Shown here: in pieces, positions 54,810 through 63,772 of the stretch
Numbering within the stretch: position 1 is the first letter of the stretch
How the letters are laid out: every line of letters starts with the position of its first letter
NCBI RefSeq assembly: GCF_014656475.1
Contig: NZ_BNCM01000003.1
Coordinates: 62,001 to 126,000, forward strand
DNA length: 64,000 nt
Direction: 5' to 3'
From: Sinomonas cellulolyticus
GTDB taxonomy: Bacteria; Actinomycetota; Actinomycetes; Actinomycetales; Micrococcaceae
The notes under the pieces: generated by a model
The model's database searches: none
The model's input: the letters and a program-made list of their open reading frames with translations, nothing else
Told to the model about the DNA's origin: nothing
Translations under genes and position numbers: made by a program

Positions 54810-55754
54810 CTACGCGCGAGGATGGGACGCTGTGTAGCTTGCCCTGAGCCGTTCAACGGAAACGTGGGTGTAGAGCTGGGTCGTCGCGAGGCTCGCGTGG
54901 CCGAGGAGCTCCTGCACGCTGCGGAGGTCAGCCCCGCCGTCGAGGAGATGGGTCGCCGCGGTGTGCCTGAGGGCATGGGGTCCACGGGCCGAGGTGTCCC
55001 CGAGGGCCGCCAGCGCACGGTCTACCACCTCGCGTGCCTGCCGCTGCCCGAGGCGGCCTCCCCGCTTTCCCAGGAAGAGGGCCGGGCCGCTGCCGGCCGT
55101 CACGAGGGCGTTGCGCACCCCGAACCAGCGCACGAGGGCATCGGCCGCCGGGACGCCGAAGGGGACCGTACGTTCCTTGTTGCCCTTGCCCAGGACGCGG
55201 ACCGTTCTCCGTTCGAGGTCGACATCGTCGGCATCCAGGCCGACGAGTTCGCCGACACGTATCCCCGTTGCGTAAAGCAGCTCGAGGACTGCCACGTCGC
55301 GCACGGCCAGCGGCTCGCCTTCCCCAGCGGCGACCGCAGCGTCCTGGACGAGACGCTCGGCCTGGTCCTGGTGCAGTACCTCGGGGAGATGCTGCTGGCG
55401 CTTGGGCGAGGCGAGGCGCAGTGAGGGGTCGGCGTCCACGTGACCCTCGCGCGCGGCCCACGCCATGAACGACCGCGCAGCAGCAGCACGGCGCGCCAAC
55501 GTGGACCTCGACAGGCCTGACTCGCTCTGCCGGCCCAGCCACCGGCGCAGCATGGCGAGATCGACGCTCCGCAGGTCCACGGCGCCGTCCTCCGCTGCCG
55601 AGGTGAGCATCGACCGGAGGTCGGACTCGTAGGCGCGGACGGTATGGATGGAACGCGACCTCTCCAAGTCCAGATAGCGCAGGAAGGCGTTGAGTGGTTG
55701 GGCCATGGGTCCGGACACACCGGAGCCGACCGCGGACGATGTCCCCTCTCCCAC
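54810..55754 (-). CDS. xerC: tyrosine recombinase XerC
   Basis: 314-aa site-specific recombinase that resolves chromosome dimers at dif with XerD. The catalytic set is complete: Arg166 (TGIRVGEL), Lys190 (LGKGNKERTVP), His260 and Arg263 (HALRH), His286 (LGHAS) and Tyr295 (LYTHVS). An N-terminal SAM-like DNA-binding domain spans residues 18-100. The GTG start has AAGGAGG 6 nt upstream. No dif site or mobile element is seen around it; it lies in its conserved place next to dprA. Confidence 0.94.
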   Translation of the reverse strand: MGEGTSSAVGSGVSGPMAQPLNAFLRYLDLERSRSIHTVRAYESDLRSMLTSAAEDGAVDLRSVDLAMLRRWLGRQSESGLSRSTLARRAAAARSFMAWAAREGHVDADPSLRLASPKRQQHLPEVLHQDQAERLVQDAAVAAGEGEPLAVRDVAVLELLYATGIRVGELVGLDADDVDLERRTVRVLGKGNKERTVPFGVPAADALVRWFGVRNALVTAGSGPALFLGKRGGRLGQRQAREVVDRALAALGDTSARGPHALRHTAATHLLDGGADLRSVQELLGHASLATTQLYTHVSVERLRASYTASHPRA

Positions 55755-55881
55755 CGATTGCCTCCTTCGCTATCCCTTCGGCCATCGTCTCCCACCTGCC
55801 TCCGCCCACCGCCCATGGCACGCCGTGCACCTCTCGGAGCGCCATTGTCCAGATATCGCTTCCTCTCCACGTGGGACACCT

Positions 55882-57132
55882 CTAGGCGGCACCCCGGACC
55901 CGCCGCCAGCCCCCCTCGGTGCGTTCGGCCAATCCGAGCAGCGACAATCGCCCGAGCCCAGAACGGACCTCTGCTTCACTGAGTCCCGCCACCACCGCGA
56001 GCTGTTCCACTTCGGAACCACGCCGCACGGGGAGGGCCTCGAGAACCATGAGGTCGACCAGTGACAGGCCATCATGGGGCCGTGCCGGCGTCGCAGGCTC
56101 CTCCGCGAGGCCTTCCCCTGCGGGTGCTATGAGCTCGAAGACTTCCTTCGCTTCGGTCACGCACGTCGCCCCGTCTCTGAGGAGCCTGTGGCAGCCGGCA
56201 GAATTGGCGCTGTACACCGAGCCCGGGACGGCGGCGACGTGGCGCCCGAGCTCCACCGCTCGACGGGCGGTGCTCAGCGCACCCGATCTCCAGCGGGCCT
56301 CGACGACGACGGTGACCGCCGACATCGCCGCGATCAACCGGTTCCTTTTCAGGAAGCGGTGCTTGGACGGAGAGGCACCGGGCGGAAGTTCCGAGACAAG
56401 ATGGCCGCGCCTGGCCACCTCGCGGAGGAGGTCCTCGTGCCCAGACGGATAGTAGCGGTCCACTCCCCCGGCGAGAACGGCAACCGTGGGCACGGACGGC
56501 CCCGACGAGGTCAGAGCCGCCCGATGCGCCTGACCGTCGATGCCGTAGGCCCCGCCGCTGACGACTGTCACGCCCACGTCGACGAGCCCCCGGGCAATGT
56601 CGCCTGAGACCGACAGCCCATATCCGGTGGCATCCCGAGAGCCGACCACGGCCGCGCTCTGACCAGTGGTCGGAAGCGGCTCCTCTCCGCGGACCCATAG
56701 GCACAGGGGAGACTCGGCGCCGAGGTCTTCGAGACCCGGTGGCCACTCATCGTCCTCAGGCGTCACGAGCCGACCGCCAAACCGGGCGATCGTCTCGAGG
56801 TCGCGCTCGGGTGCCAGCTGGGCCACACGGGGACGCCATCTCTCGAGGGCCGCTGGCAGGGTACCCAGAGGGGCCACCGCTTGGGACCGCTTCCGGGTAT
56901 CCCCGGCCGGGTCGAGGACCGCACTGATCTCAGCGACCTCGTCGGACCCCGCGCCGCCGCAGGCGATCCGAAGGGCCTGCTCCGGTCCGAATGCCTCAAC
57001 GAGGAGCGTCCCCATGGGGTCCAAGGGTTCGAACAGTCGTGAGAGCGCCGCCCGTGCGATGCGTGTCTGGTCCATGGTTCCCCCGTCCGCGGCGCCAAGC
57101 CAGCCGCCTCGTGTCTGGTGCGGGGCCGTCAC
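55882..57132 (-). CDS. dprA: DNA-processing protein DprA
   Basis: 416-aa protein that binds incoming single-stranded DNA and loads RecA during transformation. The Rossmann-like core has VVGSRDATGYG and VSGGAYGIDGQAHRAAL near residues 160-210, SELPPGASPSKHRFLKRNR, and a C-terminal winged helix. The GTG at 57132 overlaps the comM stop (GTGA), so coupling is likely; an ATG at 57075 (MDQTRIARAALSR) is an alternative start. Competence in this organism is not shown by this gene alone. Confidence 0.92.
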   Translation of the reverse strand: MTAPHQTRGGWLGAADGGTMDQTRIARAALSRLFEPLDPMGTLLVEAFGPEQALRIACGGAGSDEVAEISAVLDPAGDTRKRSQAVAPLGTLPAALERWRPRVAQLAPERDLETIARFGGRLVTPEDDEWPPGLEDLGAESPLCLWVRGEEPLPTTGQSAAVVGSRDATGYGLSVSGDIARGLVDVGVTVVSGGAYGIDGQAHRAALTSSGPSVPTVAVLAGGVDRYYPSGHEDLLREVARRGHLVSELPPGASPSKHRFLKRNRLIAAMSAVTVVVEARWRSGALSTARRAVELGRHVAAVPGSVYSANSAGCHRLLRDGATCVTEAKEVFELIAPAGEGLAEEPATPARPHDGLSLVDLMVLEALPVRRGSEVEQLAVVAGLSEAEVRSGLGRLSLLGLAERTEGGWRRVRGAA

Positions 57133-58697
57133 GCCGCCATCACCGCCTGCCTGAGCGTGAGGGCCTGCCCCACTTCGTCGCTGCCCGGTCGGTCCAGTCC
57201 GGCAAGATCAGCCACGGACCAGGCCAGTCGCAGCACCCTGTCGAAGCCGCGCGCGGTGAGCGTGTTCGTCATCATGGCGCGGTCCAGGAGTCCGGTGGCT
57301 GCCGGATCGAGCCGGAGCTGGCCGCGGAGCACCCGCCCGGGCACCTGGGCGTTGGTCTCAAGGCCGAAGGGGCGAAGTCGCTCGGCCTGCCGTCGTCGGG
57401 CTTCGAGAACGCGGAGAGCTACATCGGCCGAGGCCTCGCCGGCCGCGCCGCCGCCGCCGAAATCGACGGCCGAGACCCTGCTGATCGGAAGCTGGATGTC
57501 TACCCGGTCCAGAAGGGGCCCGGAGATCCTGCCGAAATAGCGCCTCTTGGCCTGGGCGGTGCACGTGCAGTCAAGCGCCTTCCCGATGCCCTTGCCACAG
57601 GGGCAAGGGTTGGCCGCGAGCACGAGCTGGAAGCGTGCGGGGTAGGCTGCTGCGCCGGCCATCCGGTGGATCACGAGCTCGCCGCTCTCGAGCGGCTCCC
57701 GCAGCGAGTCGAGGACGCGTCGATCGTACTCGGGCGCCTCGTCAAGGAACAGCACCCCGCGGTGGGCCCTCGAGGCAGCCCCGGGCCGCGGCAGTCCCGA
57801 TCCGCCGCCGATGATGGCGGGCGCGCTGGCCGTGTGGTGGGGGCTCTCGAACGGCGGCCGACGGACGAGATCCTCCCTGCTCCCTGCGAGGCCCGAGAGG
57901 GAGTGGATCGCCGTGACCTCCATGGCCGCCTCGTCGTCCAGATCCGGCAGGATGCCCGGGAGCCGCTCGGCGAGCATCGTCTTCCCCGCGCCCGGCGGAC
58001 CGACGAGGAGCAGATGGTGGCCCCCGGCTGCGGCGACTTCGACCGCTGCACGAGCCTCGGACTGGCCGGCCACATCCCGCAGATCAGGCTCCCCAAGCGC
58101 GCCACCCGGCCGTGAGCGGTCCCCAGCGTCGGCCGTCGAGGCTTCGCCCACTCCATCCTGGGCCGGCGCAACAGAGACGGCCTCCGGATCCGCCCCGAGA
58201 TCGAGCGCAAGATGCCCGAGGGACTGGTAGGCATGCACCCGCGCCCCAGGGACGAGGGAAGCCTCGTGCGCGTTCGCGGGGGCGACCACAACGTCCGCCC
58301 GCCCCGCCCGGACCGCCGCCATCACCGCGGGCAGCACACCCCGCACAGGGCGCAGCTGGCCGTCGAGGCCGAGCTCGGCGAGGAACACGACGCCCGCTGG
58401 CGGCCTGAGGTCACCGGCAGCCGCCAGGGAGGCCACGGCAATCGCGAGGTCAAACCCCGTCCCCCGCTTCGGCAAAGACGCGGGAATGAGGTTGACCGTG
58501 ATCTTGCGCCTGCTCAGAGGGAGGCCACTGTTCTTCGCTGCGCTGCGGATTCGCTCCCGGGCCTCGCTGAGCGCGGAGTCCGGCAGCCCGAGGAGAACGA
58601 AATTGGGCAGAGTCTGGCCGATGTCGGCCTCGACCTCCACGAGGTAGCCGTTCAGGCCCACCAGCGCCACGCCCAGCGCCCTCCCGACCCCCGGCAT
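57129..58697 (-). CDS. comM: YifB/ComM family Mg-chelatase-like AAA+ ATPase
   Basis: 522-aa protein. The N-terminal Lon-S5-like domain carries ADIGQTLPNFVLLGLPDSAL; the AAA+ domain has Walker A GPPGAGKT, Walker B GVLFLDEAPE and the ANPCPCGK segment; a C-terminal Mg-chelatase domain follows. ComM is a branch-migration helicase that helps integrate transforming DNA. The ATG at 58697 overlaps the yraN stop (TGATG). It forms a tightly coupled operon with yraN and dprA. A frame open to 58880 is antisense-like and rejected. Confidence 0.94.
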   Translation of the reverse strand: MPGVGRALGVALVGLNGYLVEVEADIGQTLPNFVLLGLPDSALSEARERIRSAAKNSGLPLSRRKITVNLIPASLPKRGTGFDLAIAVASLAAAGDLRPPAGVVFLAELGLDGQLRPVRGVLPAVMAAVRAGRADVVVAPANAHEASLVPGARVHAYQSLGHLALDLGADPEAVSVAPAQDGVGEASTADAGDRSRPGGALGEPDLRDVAGQSEARAAVEVAAAGGHHLLLVGPPGAGKTMLAERLPGILPDLDDEAAMEVTAIHSLSGLAGSREDLVRRPPFESPHHTASAPAIIGGGSGLPRPGAASRAHRGVLFLDEAPEYDRRVLDSLREPLESGELVIHRMAGAAAYPARFQLVLAANPCPCGKGIGKALDCTCTAQAKRRYFGRISGPLLDRVDIQLPISRVSAVDFGGGGAAGEASADVALRVLEARRRQAERLRPFGLETNAQVPGRVLRGQLRLDPAATGLLDRAMMTNTLTARGFDRVLRLAWSVADLAGLDRPGSDEVGQALTLRQAVMAA

Positions 58698-59053
58698 CAC
58701 GCCACGCCCCGGAGGTGCTCGATGACAGGCTGCGACCCCATCGGTCCCGTCACCGCCACGACATCCACCCGGCGCGGACAGCTCGCCATGCCGTGCGCCG
58801 ATGCCCACGCCCCCAAGAGCCGCACCAGCCGGCCCAGCTTGGCCGCGTCCACCGCTTCGAAGGGATGCCCTAAGTCCCACGAGCCGCGGGACTTCACCTC
58901 CACCGCGACAAGCGTTCCCCCATCAGCGGCAACAATGTCCAGCTCACCCTCGCGGCACCGCCAGTTGCGGTCCAGCACCGCCGCACCCGCCCGCTGGAGA
59001 TAGTCTTGCGCGAGCTGCTCGCCGCGCTGGCCCAATCTGTCCTTGGCTCTCAT
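58697..59053 (-). CDS. YraN family (UPF0102) nuclease-like protein
   Basis: 118-aa protein with the Holliday-junction-resolvase-like fold: GELDIVAADGGTLVAVEVKSR (short segments: E-L-D and E-V-K) supplies the PD-(D/E)XK metal residues. No defined activity is known for the family. It overlaps comM by one base. The 154-bp gap to the DUF2469 gene upstream holds no recognisable feature. Confidence 0.92.
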   Translation of the reverse strand: MRAKDRLGQRGEQLAQDYLQRAGAAVLDRNWRCREGELDIVAADGGTLVAVEVKSRGSWDLGHPFEAVDAAKLGRLVRLLGAWASAHGMASCPRRVDVVAVTGPMGSQPVIEHLRGVA

Positions 59054-59207
59054 ACGACCACGCTCGCGTGGTCCAGCCGGCCAAGGAAGCGGCCCCAGAC
59101 CCTATGTGGACAACACGCCCACACCTGCCCCTGTTGAGGGCAAAGACACCGACTCCAGCTCTACCGGACGGCAGGACGATAGCCAGACAGCTGACCTCTC
59201 GGAGCGC

Positions 59208-59528
59208 TTAGCCGAGGCCGCCCTTCGGCAGCCCCAGGTCCTCGACCTTTGGCAGCTCCTCGACGTTGACGTCCTTGAAGGTGATGACCCGGACGCTCTT
59301 GACGAACCGGGCGGTCCGGTAGACGTCCCAGACCCACGCGTCCTGGAGGGTCAGGTCGAAGTAGACCTCGCCGTCGGCCGAGCGCGCCTGGAGGTCAACA
59401 TGGTTGGCGAGGTAGAACCGCCGTTCGGTCTCCACCACGTAGCTGAACAGCGAGACGACGTCCCGGTACTCGCGGTAGAGCTGGAGCTCCATGTCCGTCT
59501 CGTAGTTCTCAAGGTCTTCGGCGCTCAT
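59208..59528 (-). CDS. DUF2469 family protein
   Basis: 106-aa protein conserved in actinobacteria between rnhB and yraN (Rv2901c-like). It begins MSAEDLENYETDMELQLYRE and includes the conserved FSYVVETERRFYLAN and LQDAWVWDVYR segments. It starts 4 bp after the rnhB stop, with AAGGATAGG upstream. Function unknown. Confidence 0.93.
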   Translation of the reverse strand: MSAEDLENYETDMELQLYREYRDVVSLFSYVVETERRFYLANHVDLQARSADGEVYFDLTLQDAWVWDVYRTARFVKSVRVITFKDVNVEELPKVEDLGLPKGGLG

Positions 59529-59532
59529 AGTC

Positions 59533-60267
59533 CTATCCTTCCAGCTCGCCGGCCGTGGCGAGGTGCCACGAACGGCGGTGCAGCGGCGTGGGTCCGTGCT
59601 CGAGGATCGCAGCGCGGTGCTCCGGGGTCGCGTACCCCTTGTTCACTGCCCAGCCGAACCGCGGGTCCTCCGTGCCGTAGCCCACCATGAGGGAGTCCCG
59701 CTCCACCTTCGCCACGATGCTCGCGGCGGCGACGGCCTGGCACGAGAGATCCGCCTTGATGGTCGTCGTCACGGGTGCGATCGGTGTGCGCGGCGGCCCG
59801 TCGAAGAGCGAACCCTGGCCACCCCGGGTGAGCCAGTCGTAGTTGCCGTCAAGGTGCACCGCGTCGGGGACGACGCCGTCTGCGGCGATCTGCTCGAGGG
59901 CCCTGAGCCCCGCCAGCCGCAGCGCCTCCATGATCCCCACCTCGTCGATCTCCTCGGCGCTCGCGTGTCCGACGGCGGCCCCCACGGCCCAGCGGCGGAT
60001 CAGCGGGACGAGTTCCACCCGGCGCTCGGGCGTGAGGAGCTTGCTGTCGCGCAGCACGGTCCGCGTCACGACCGTGCGCGCATCCACGACCACGACCCCC
60101 ACCGAGACCGGTCCGGCCAGCGCACCGCGGCCCACCTCGTCGCACCCTGCCACAAGGGGACCGTAGGAGGAGGCGAGGCGGTTCACGAAGCGCAGCGTAG
60201 GCGCCGTCGAGCGTCGCGGAACGGCCGGCGCTGTGAGCGCCGCCGGAAGCGGTGAGCGCGGTGTCAT
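59533..60267 (-). CDS. rnhB: ribonuclease HII
   Basis: 244-aa enzyme that cuts RNA in RNA-DNA hybrids and single ribonucleotides in DNA. The DEDD active site begins with AGCDEVGRGALAGPV (Asp43 and Glu44) and includes DSKLL and the SIVAKVERD aspartate. About 35 residues of Pro/Arg-rich sequence precede the core. The ATG overlaps the lepB stop (ATGA). Confidence 0.94.
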   Translation of the reverse strand: MTPRSPLPAALTAPAVPRRSTAPTLRFVNRLASSYGPLVAGCDEVGRGALAGPVSVGVVVVDARTVVTRTVLRDSKLLTPERRVELVPLIRRWAVGAAVGHASAEEIDEVGIMEALRLAGLRALEQIAADGVVPDAVHLDGNYDWLTRGGQGSLFDGPPRTPIAPVTTTIKADLSCQAVAAASIVAKVERDSLMVGYGTEDPRFGWAVNKGYATPEHRAAILEHGPTPLHRRSWHLATAGELEG

Positions 60268-61016
60268 TTCGGTGCAGGCACGTTCTTGAACGTGTCGGGG
60301 TAGCTGTCGAGCGTGCGGATGCGGTTGAGCGGCCAGGCGATGACGGCGGCCTGGCCCTCGACGTCTCCGAGGGAGACGAAGCCCGAACCCGGCTGGAGCG
60401 CTTCATGGTACCGCGAGTCGGCGGAGTGGTTACGGTTGTCGCCCATGACCCAGATATCCCCCTCGGGGACCGTGACGTCAAATGGGACGACACGGGGAAC
60501 CTCCGCCGGGTTGACGTAGGGCTCGGTGAGGGCCTGTCCGTTCACGGTGAGGTGGCCGCCGGCGTCGCAGCAGACGACATGGTCCCCCGGCAGCCCGATG
60601 ACCCTCTTGATGAGGTGCTGCTGGGACGTGTCAGGCAGGAGCCCGATGAACTCGAGGACATCCGTGACCGGGTTCGTGGACGCGGGCGGCGCGGGCGGCA
60701 GCCAGCCCTTCGTGTCCTTGAACACCACGACGTCACCGCGGTGCAGGGGGAAGTTCCGCGGGATGAAGAGGTTCACGAAGATGCGGTCGTTCTCCTCGAG
60801 GGTCGGCACCATCGACTCGGAAGGAATGTAGAACGCCTTGAAGAGGAAGGTCTTGATGAGGAAGGACAGCACGATGGCGACGCCGAGGATGATCGCGATC
60901 TCCCGGAGCCAGGCCATCAGGCCGCTGTGCTTCCGCCCCCCACGCCCCGTGTGGTCCGAACCGGCCGGCTCCGGGTCCGCGCCCGCTGACTCGGGTCCGG
61001 CATGTCGGCTGCGCAT
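60264..61016 (-). CDS. lepB: signal peptidase I (second of tandem pair)
   Basis: 250-aa membrane protease that removes signal peptides outside the membrane. One N-terminal transmembrane helix (about 36-58); catalytic Ser68 (YIPSESM) and Lys137 (IKRVIGLPGD), and the GDNRNHSADSR box. A 30-residue Gly/Ser/Asp-rich cytosolic segment precedes the helix. The ATG overlaps the stop of the preceding lepB copy (TGATG). Either copy alone would be sufficient in most actinobacteria. Confidence 0.94.
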   Translation of the reverse strand: MRSRHAGPESAGADPEPAGSDHTGRGGRKHSGLMAWLREIAIILGVAIVLSFLIKTFLFKAFYIPSESMVPTLEENDRIFVNLFIPRNFPLHRGDVVVFKDTKGWLPPAPPASTNPVTDVLEFIGLLPDTSQQHLIKRVIGLPGDHVVCCDAGGHLTVNGQALTEPYVNPAEVPRVVPFDVTVPEGDIWVMGDNRNHSADSRYHEALQPGSGFVSLGDVEGQAAVIAWPLNRIRTLDSYPDTFKNVPAPK

Positions 61017-61693
61017 CAGTGGGTGTCCTGTTCCGTCGCGTGGGTGGTCAACCCGCCCAATCTATCAAGTGGCCAGAGGATCGCCACCGGCCGGCCGATC
61101 ACCTTGTCCGCCCGCACGAGGCCGCCGCCCGGCGCGCCGAGGAGGCTCCGCGAGTCGGCGGAGACCGAGCGGTGGTCCCCCAGGAGCCAGAGCCGCCCGG
61201 CAGGCACGACGACGTCGAACGGCTGCGCGCTCGGAGCGTCGCCCGGGTACACATAGGGCTCGTCAAGCGGCTGCCCGTTCACCTCGAGCTTCCCTGCGGC
61301 GGTGCAGCAGCGCACGTGGTCTCCCCCCACCCCGACGACGCGCTTGACGTACACGGTGTCGTTGGGAAGAAGGCCGAACCACTCGCCGATCCCCTGGACG
61401 AGATCGCCCGCCCACCCTCGTCCGGAATTCAACGGAGCGAAGGAGCCGCGCCCGTCGAAGACAACGACGTCACCGCGGCGGATGGGCTCCTGGTCGGCGA
61501 AGGAGCGCACGACGGCGATCCGGTCGCCCGGTTCGAGGAGCGGCTCCATCGAGGCGGAGGGGATGTAGAAGACGTCCAGGAGCGCCGCCCTGACCACGCC
61601 CCAGACGACCAGGGCGAGGACGACGGCCACAACGGCCGAACGCCAGCCCCGCAGACGGGACTGGCGTTCGGTTCGTGCCACGGTTTCAGCCAT
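61016..61693 (-). CDS. lepB: signal peptidase I (first of tandem pair)
   Basis: 225-aa membrane protease. One transmembrane helix (about 18-42), catalytic Ser48 (YIPSASM) and Lys117 (VKRVVGVGGD); the final box reads GDHRSVSADSR instead of GDNR. CCTAAGKL between them resembles the CC pair in the other copy, so both share an unusual cysteine pair (VVCCDAGG and VRCCTAAG). I chose the ATG at 61693; a GTG at 61708 is possible and neither has a clear ribosome site. It begins 31 bp after rplS. Confidence 0.92.
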   Translation of the reverse strand: MAETVARTERQSRLRGWRSAVVAVVLALVVWGVVRAALLDVFYIPSASMEPLLEPGDRIAVVRSFADQEPIRRGDVVVFDGRGSFAPLNSGRGWAGDLVQGIGEWFGLLPNDTVYVKRVVGVGGDHVRCCTAAGKLEVNGQPLDEPYVYPGDAPSAQPFDVVVPAGRLWLLGDHRSVSADSRSLLGAPGGGLVRADKVIGRPVAILWPLDRLGGLTTHATEQDTH

Positions 61694-61724
61694 GGTGGCG
61701 CGGAGCACCCGGATGGCGCGCGGA

Positions 61725-62084
61725 CTACTTGGCGTTGCTGTAGTCGCGCTTCTCCTTGATCTTCGCGGCCTTGCCGCGGAGCTCGCGCATGTAGTAGAGC
61801 TTCGCGCGACGCACGTCGCCCTTGGTCACGACCTCGATCTTCTCGATGATCGGCGAGTGCACCGGGAAGGTACGCTCCACGCCGACACCGAAGGAGACCT
61901 TGCGGACCGTGAAGGTCTCGCGCACGCCGTGGCCCTGACGGCCGACGACGAACCCCTGGAAGACCTGGACGCGGGAGTTCTTGCCCTCGATGATGTTCAC
62001 GTGCACCTTGAGGGTGTCACCGGGAGCGAACTCCGGGATGTCGGAGCGCAGCGAAGCGGCGTCAACGGCGTCGAGAATGTTCAT
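61725..62084 (-). CDS. rplS: 50S ribosomal protein L19
   Basis: 119-aa ribosomal protein at the 30S-50S interface. It begins [19 protein letters not shown] and has the conserved [22 protein letters not shown] and FPVHSP segments. AGGAGA lies 6 nt upstream of the ATG. The 231-bp gap up to trmD is long for this operon and GC-rich; no leader element is recognised in it, but CACAAT near 62262 could be a -10 for a separate rplS promoter. Confidence 0.97.
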   Translation of the reverse strand: MNILDAVDAASLRSDIPEFAPGDTLKVHVNIIEGKNSRVQVFQGFVVGRQGHGVRETFTVRKVSFGVGVERTFPVHSPIIEKIEVVTKGDVRRAKLYYMRELRGKAAKIKEKRDYSNAK

Positions 62085-62315
62085 GATCTTCTCCTGGCAG
62101 ATGCCACAGGCCACCTGCTTTGGTGTGCGGCCCACACCGCACTGAGGCGGCAGAGCCCGAATCCTTGACCGCCAGCCGAAAGCCCCGGCGAGGCGGCGTG
62201 TCCGTTCCGTTGGCCAGGGCCCCCTGTGGCAGGTCCCGTGCCCGGCAGACACAACGATCCATTGTGCCACAGGGCAGCCGTGCGGCGCATCTTGAGACGC
62301 GGGCAGGCGCGGCTC

Positions 62316-63140
62316 TCAGGCCCGGCGCAGCTTCCCGTCGGCGACCTCGTAGCCGAGCTCGCGCAGCACCGACCGCTCGGCCTTCCCGTACGGCGCAGCG
62401 TCCGCCCCGTCGAGCAGCTCGGGGCGCCGGGCCGCCGTGCGGCGCAGCTGCTGCTCGAGCCGCCACGACGCGATCCTCCCGTGGTTGCCCGAGAGCAGGA
62501 CCTCGGGCACCTCGAGCCCTCGCCAGGACGAGGGCTTGGTGTAGACCGGGTACTCGAGGAGCCCGTCGGCGTGGGACTCCTCCACGAGGGACTCAGGGTT
62601 GCCCACCACACCGGGAATGAGCCTGCCGACGGCCTCGACCATCGCCATGACGGCCACCTCTCCCCCGTTGAGGACGTAGTCCCCGATGCTCACGGGGCGC
62701 ACGTCGAAGCCCTCAGCGGCCCACTGGAGGACTCTTTCGTCGATCCCCTCGTAGCGGCCGCACGCGAAGGCGAGCGTGGGCTCCTCGGCCAGCTCGTAGG
62801 CCATCGCCTGGGTGAAGACCGCCCCTGCTGGGGACGGCACGATCAGGACCGGACGGCGGGGGGCGACGGCGGCGTCGTCGCGCGTCCCCTCCGCTGCGGA
62901 CATCCGCGACTGTTCGGCGAGCACCTTCTCGAGGGCGAGCCCCCACGGCTCCGGCTTCATCACCATGCCGGCGCCGCCGCCGTAGGGCGTGTCGTCCACG
63001 GTGTGGTGCCGGTCGAAGGTGAAGTCACGCAGATCGTGCACGGCCAGGCTCAGGAGGCCGTCCTCCTGGGCGCGGCCGAGCAGCGAGAGCCGCAGCGGTG
63101 CCAGATAGTCCGGGAAGATGCTGACGACGTCGATCCGCAC
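62316..63140 (-). CDS. trmD: tRNA (guanine-N1)-methyltransferase
   Basis: Makes m1G37 in tRNAs to prevent frameshifting. 274 aa; knotted SPOUT fold with [24 protein letters not shown] and the linker [11 protein letters not shown]. An insertion of about 20 residues follows the first third ([15 protein letters not shown]), common in actinobacteria. The GTG at 63140 directly follows the rimM stop without a gap, so the genes are coupled. Confidence 0.95.
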   Translation of the reverse strand: MRIDVVSIFPDYLAPLRLSLLGRAQEDGLLSLAVHDLRDFTFDRHHTVDDTPYGGGAGMVMKPEPWGLALEKVLAEQSRMSAAEGTRDDAAVAPRRPVLIVPSPAGAVFTQAMAYELAEEPTLAFACGRYEGIDERVLQWAAEGFDVRPVSIGDYVLNGGEVAVMAMVEAVGRLIPGVVGNPESLVEESHADGLLEYPVYTKPSSWRGLEVPEVLLSGNHGRIASWRLEQQLRRTAARRPELLDGADAAPYGKAERSVLRELGYEVADGKLRRA

Positions 63141-63650
63141 CTATGCCTCCCGGTTGAGCTCGAACAGCCCGGGCGGGGGCACCACGACCACGAATCCGCC
63201 CTCGAGGTCCACCTCGGGCACGATCTCCTCGACGAACGGCACGAGCACCTCGCCGTCGGGAGTGTCCACAACGAGGAGGTCCTGGACCGGCATGGTCTGC
63301 AGCGCGGACACCGTGCCCACGTCGCGCCCATCCACGCGGACGGCCAGACCCACGAGCTCGTGCTCGTACCAGCCCTCGTCGTCGTCCTCGAGCTCATCGG
63401 AGTCCAGGAACAGCTTCGCGCCGCGCAGCTCCTCGGCGCGGTTGCGGTCCGGGACCTCGGAGAAGGAGAGGAGGAGGATGTCCTTGTTCCACCGCGCCGC
63501 GCGCAGCGTCAGAGGTCCGTGGGACGCGGGCTCGACCGTGAACTGGGTCCCCGGCACGAACCGGTCTTCCGGGGCGTCGGTGAAGACCTGGGCCGTGACC
63601 TCCCCGCGGATGCCGTGCGGCTTGCCGATCCTGGCGACCTGGACGTGCAT
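63141..63650 (-). CDS. rimM: ribosome maturation factor RimM
   Basis: 169-aa 30S assembly factor binding uS19. N-terminal RimM domain opens VARIGKPHGIRGEVTA; the PRC-barrel C-terminal domain has VPFVEEIVPEVDLEGGFVVV. Standard length. Its stop touches the trmD start. A terminator-like hairpin between khpA and rimM indicates that some rimM-trmD transcripts may begin at a separate promoter. Confidence 0.94.
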   Translation of the reverse strand: MHVQVARIGKPHGIRGEVTAQVFTDAPEDRFVPGTQFTVEPASHGPLTLRAARWNKDILLLSFSEVPDRNRAEELRGAKLFLDSDELEDDDEGWYEHELVGLAVRVDGRDVGTVSALQTMPVQDLLVVDTPDGEVLVPFVEEIVPEVDLEGGFVVVVPPPGLFELNREA

Positions 63651-63712
63651 GGCTGTTCGGGCTCCTGACTCTGTGGCAGTCCACCCAGGGGACGGACATC
63701 GGTGAAAACGGC

Positions 63713-63748
63713 TCCGGCCCCTCCACCCCGGCGGGGAGAGGGGCCGGA
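63713..63748 (-). terminator. hairpin between khpA and rimM
   Basis: Arms TCCGGCCCCTC and GAGGGGCCGGA with further CCCC/GGGG pairing in the loop. On the minus strand it is followed by AGCCGTTTTC, so it resembles an intrinsic terminator. It lies 24 bp after the khpA stop, inside the usual rpsP-khpA-rimM-trmD operon. Confidence 0.65.
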
Positions 63749-63772
63749 TTGGCCTTGCTGGCGGCGTGTCGC

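Noticed and set aside
54810..55754. XerC as an integrase of a mobile element
   Set aside because: Its motifs and its place beside dprA-comM-yraN are those of the chromosomal XerC; no attachment repeats or cargo are seen.
62085..62315. ribosomal-protein leader RNA upstream of rplS
   Set aside because: Several small hairpins can be drawn, but none matches a known L19 leader; I could not support a specific structure.
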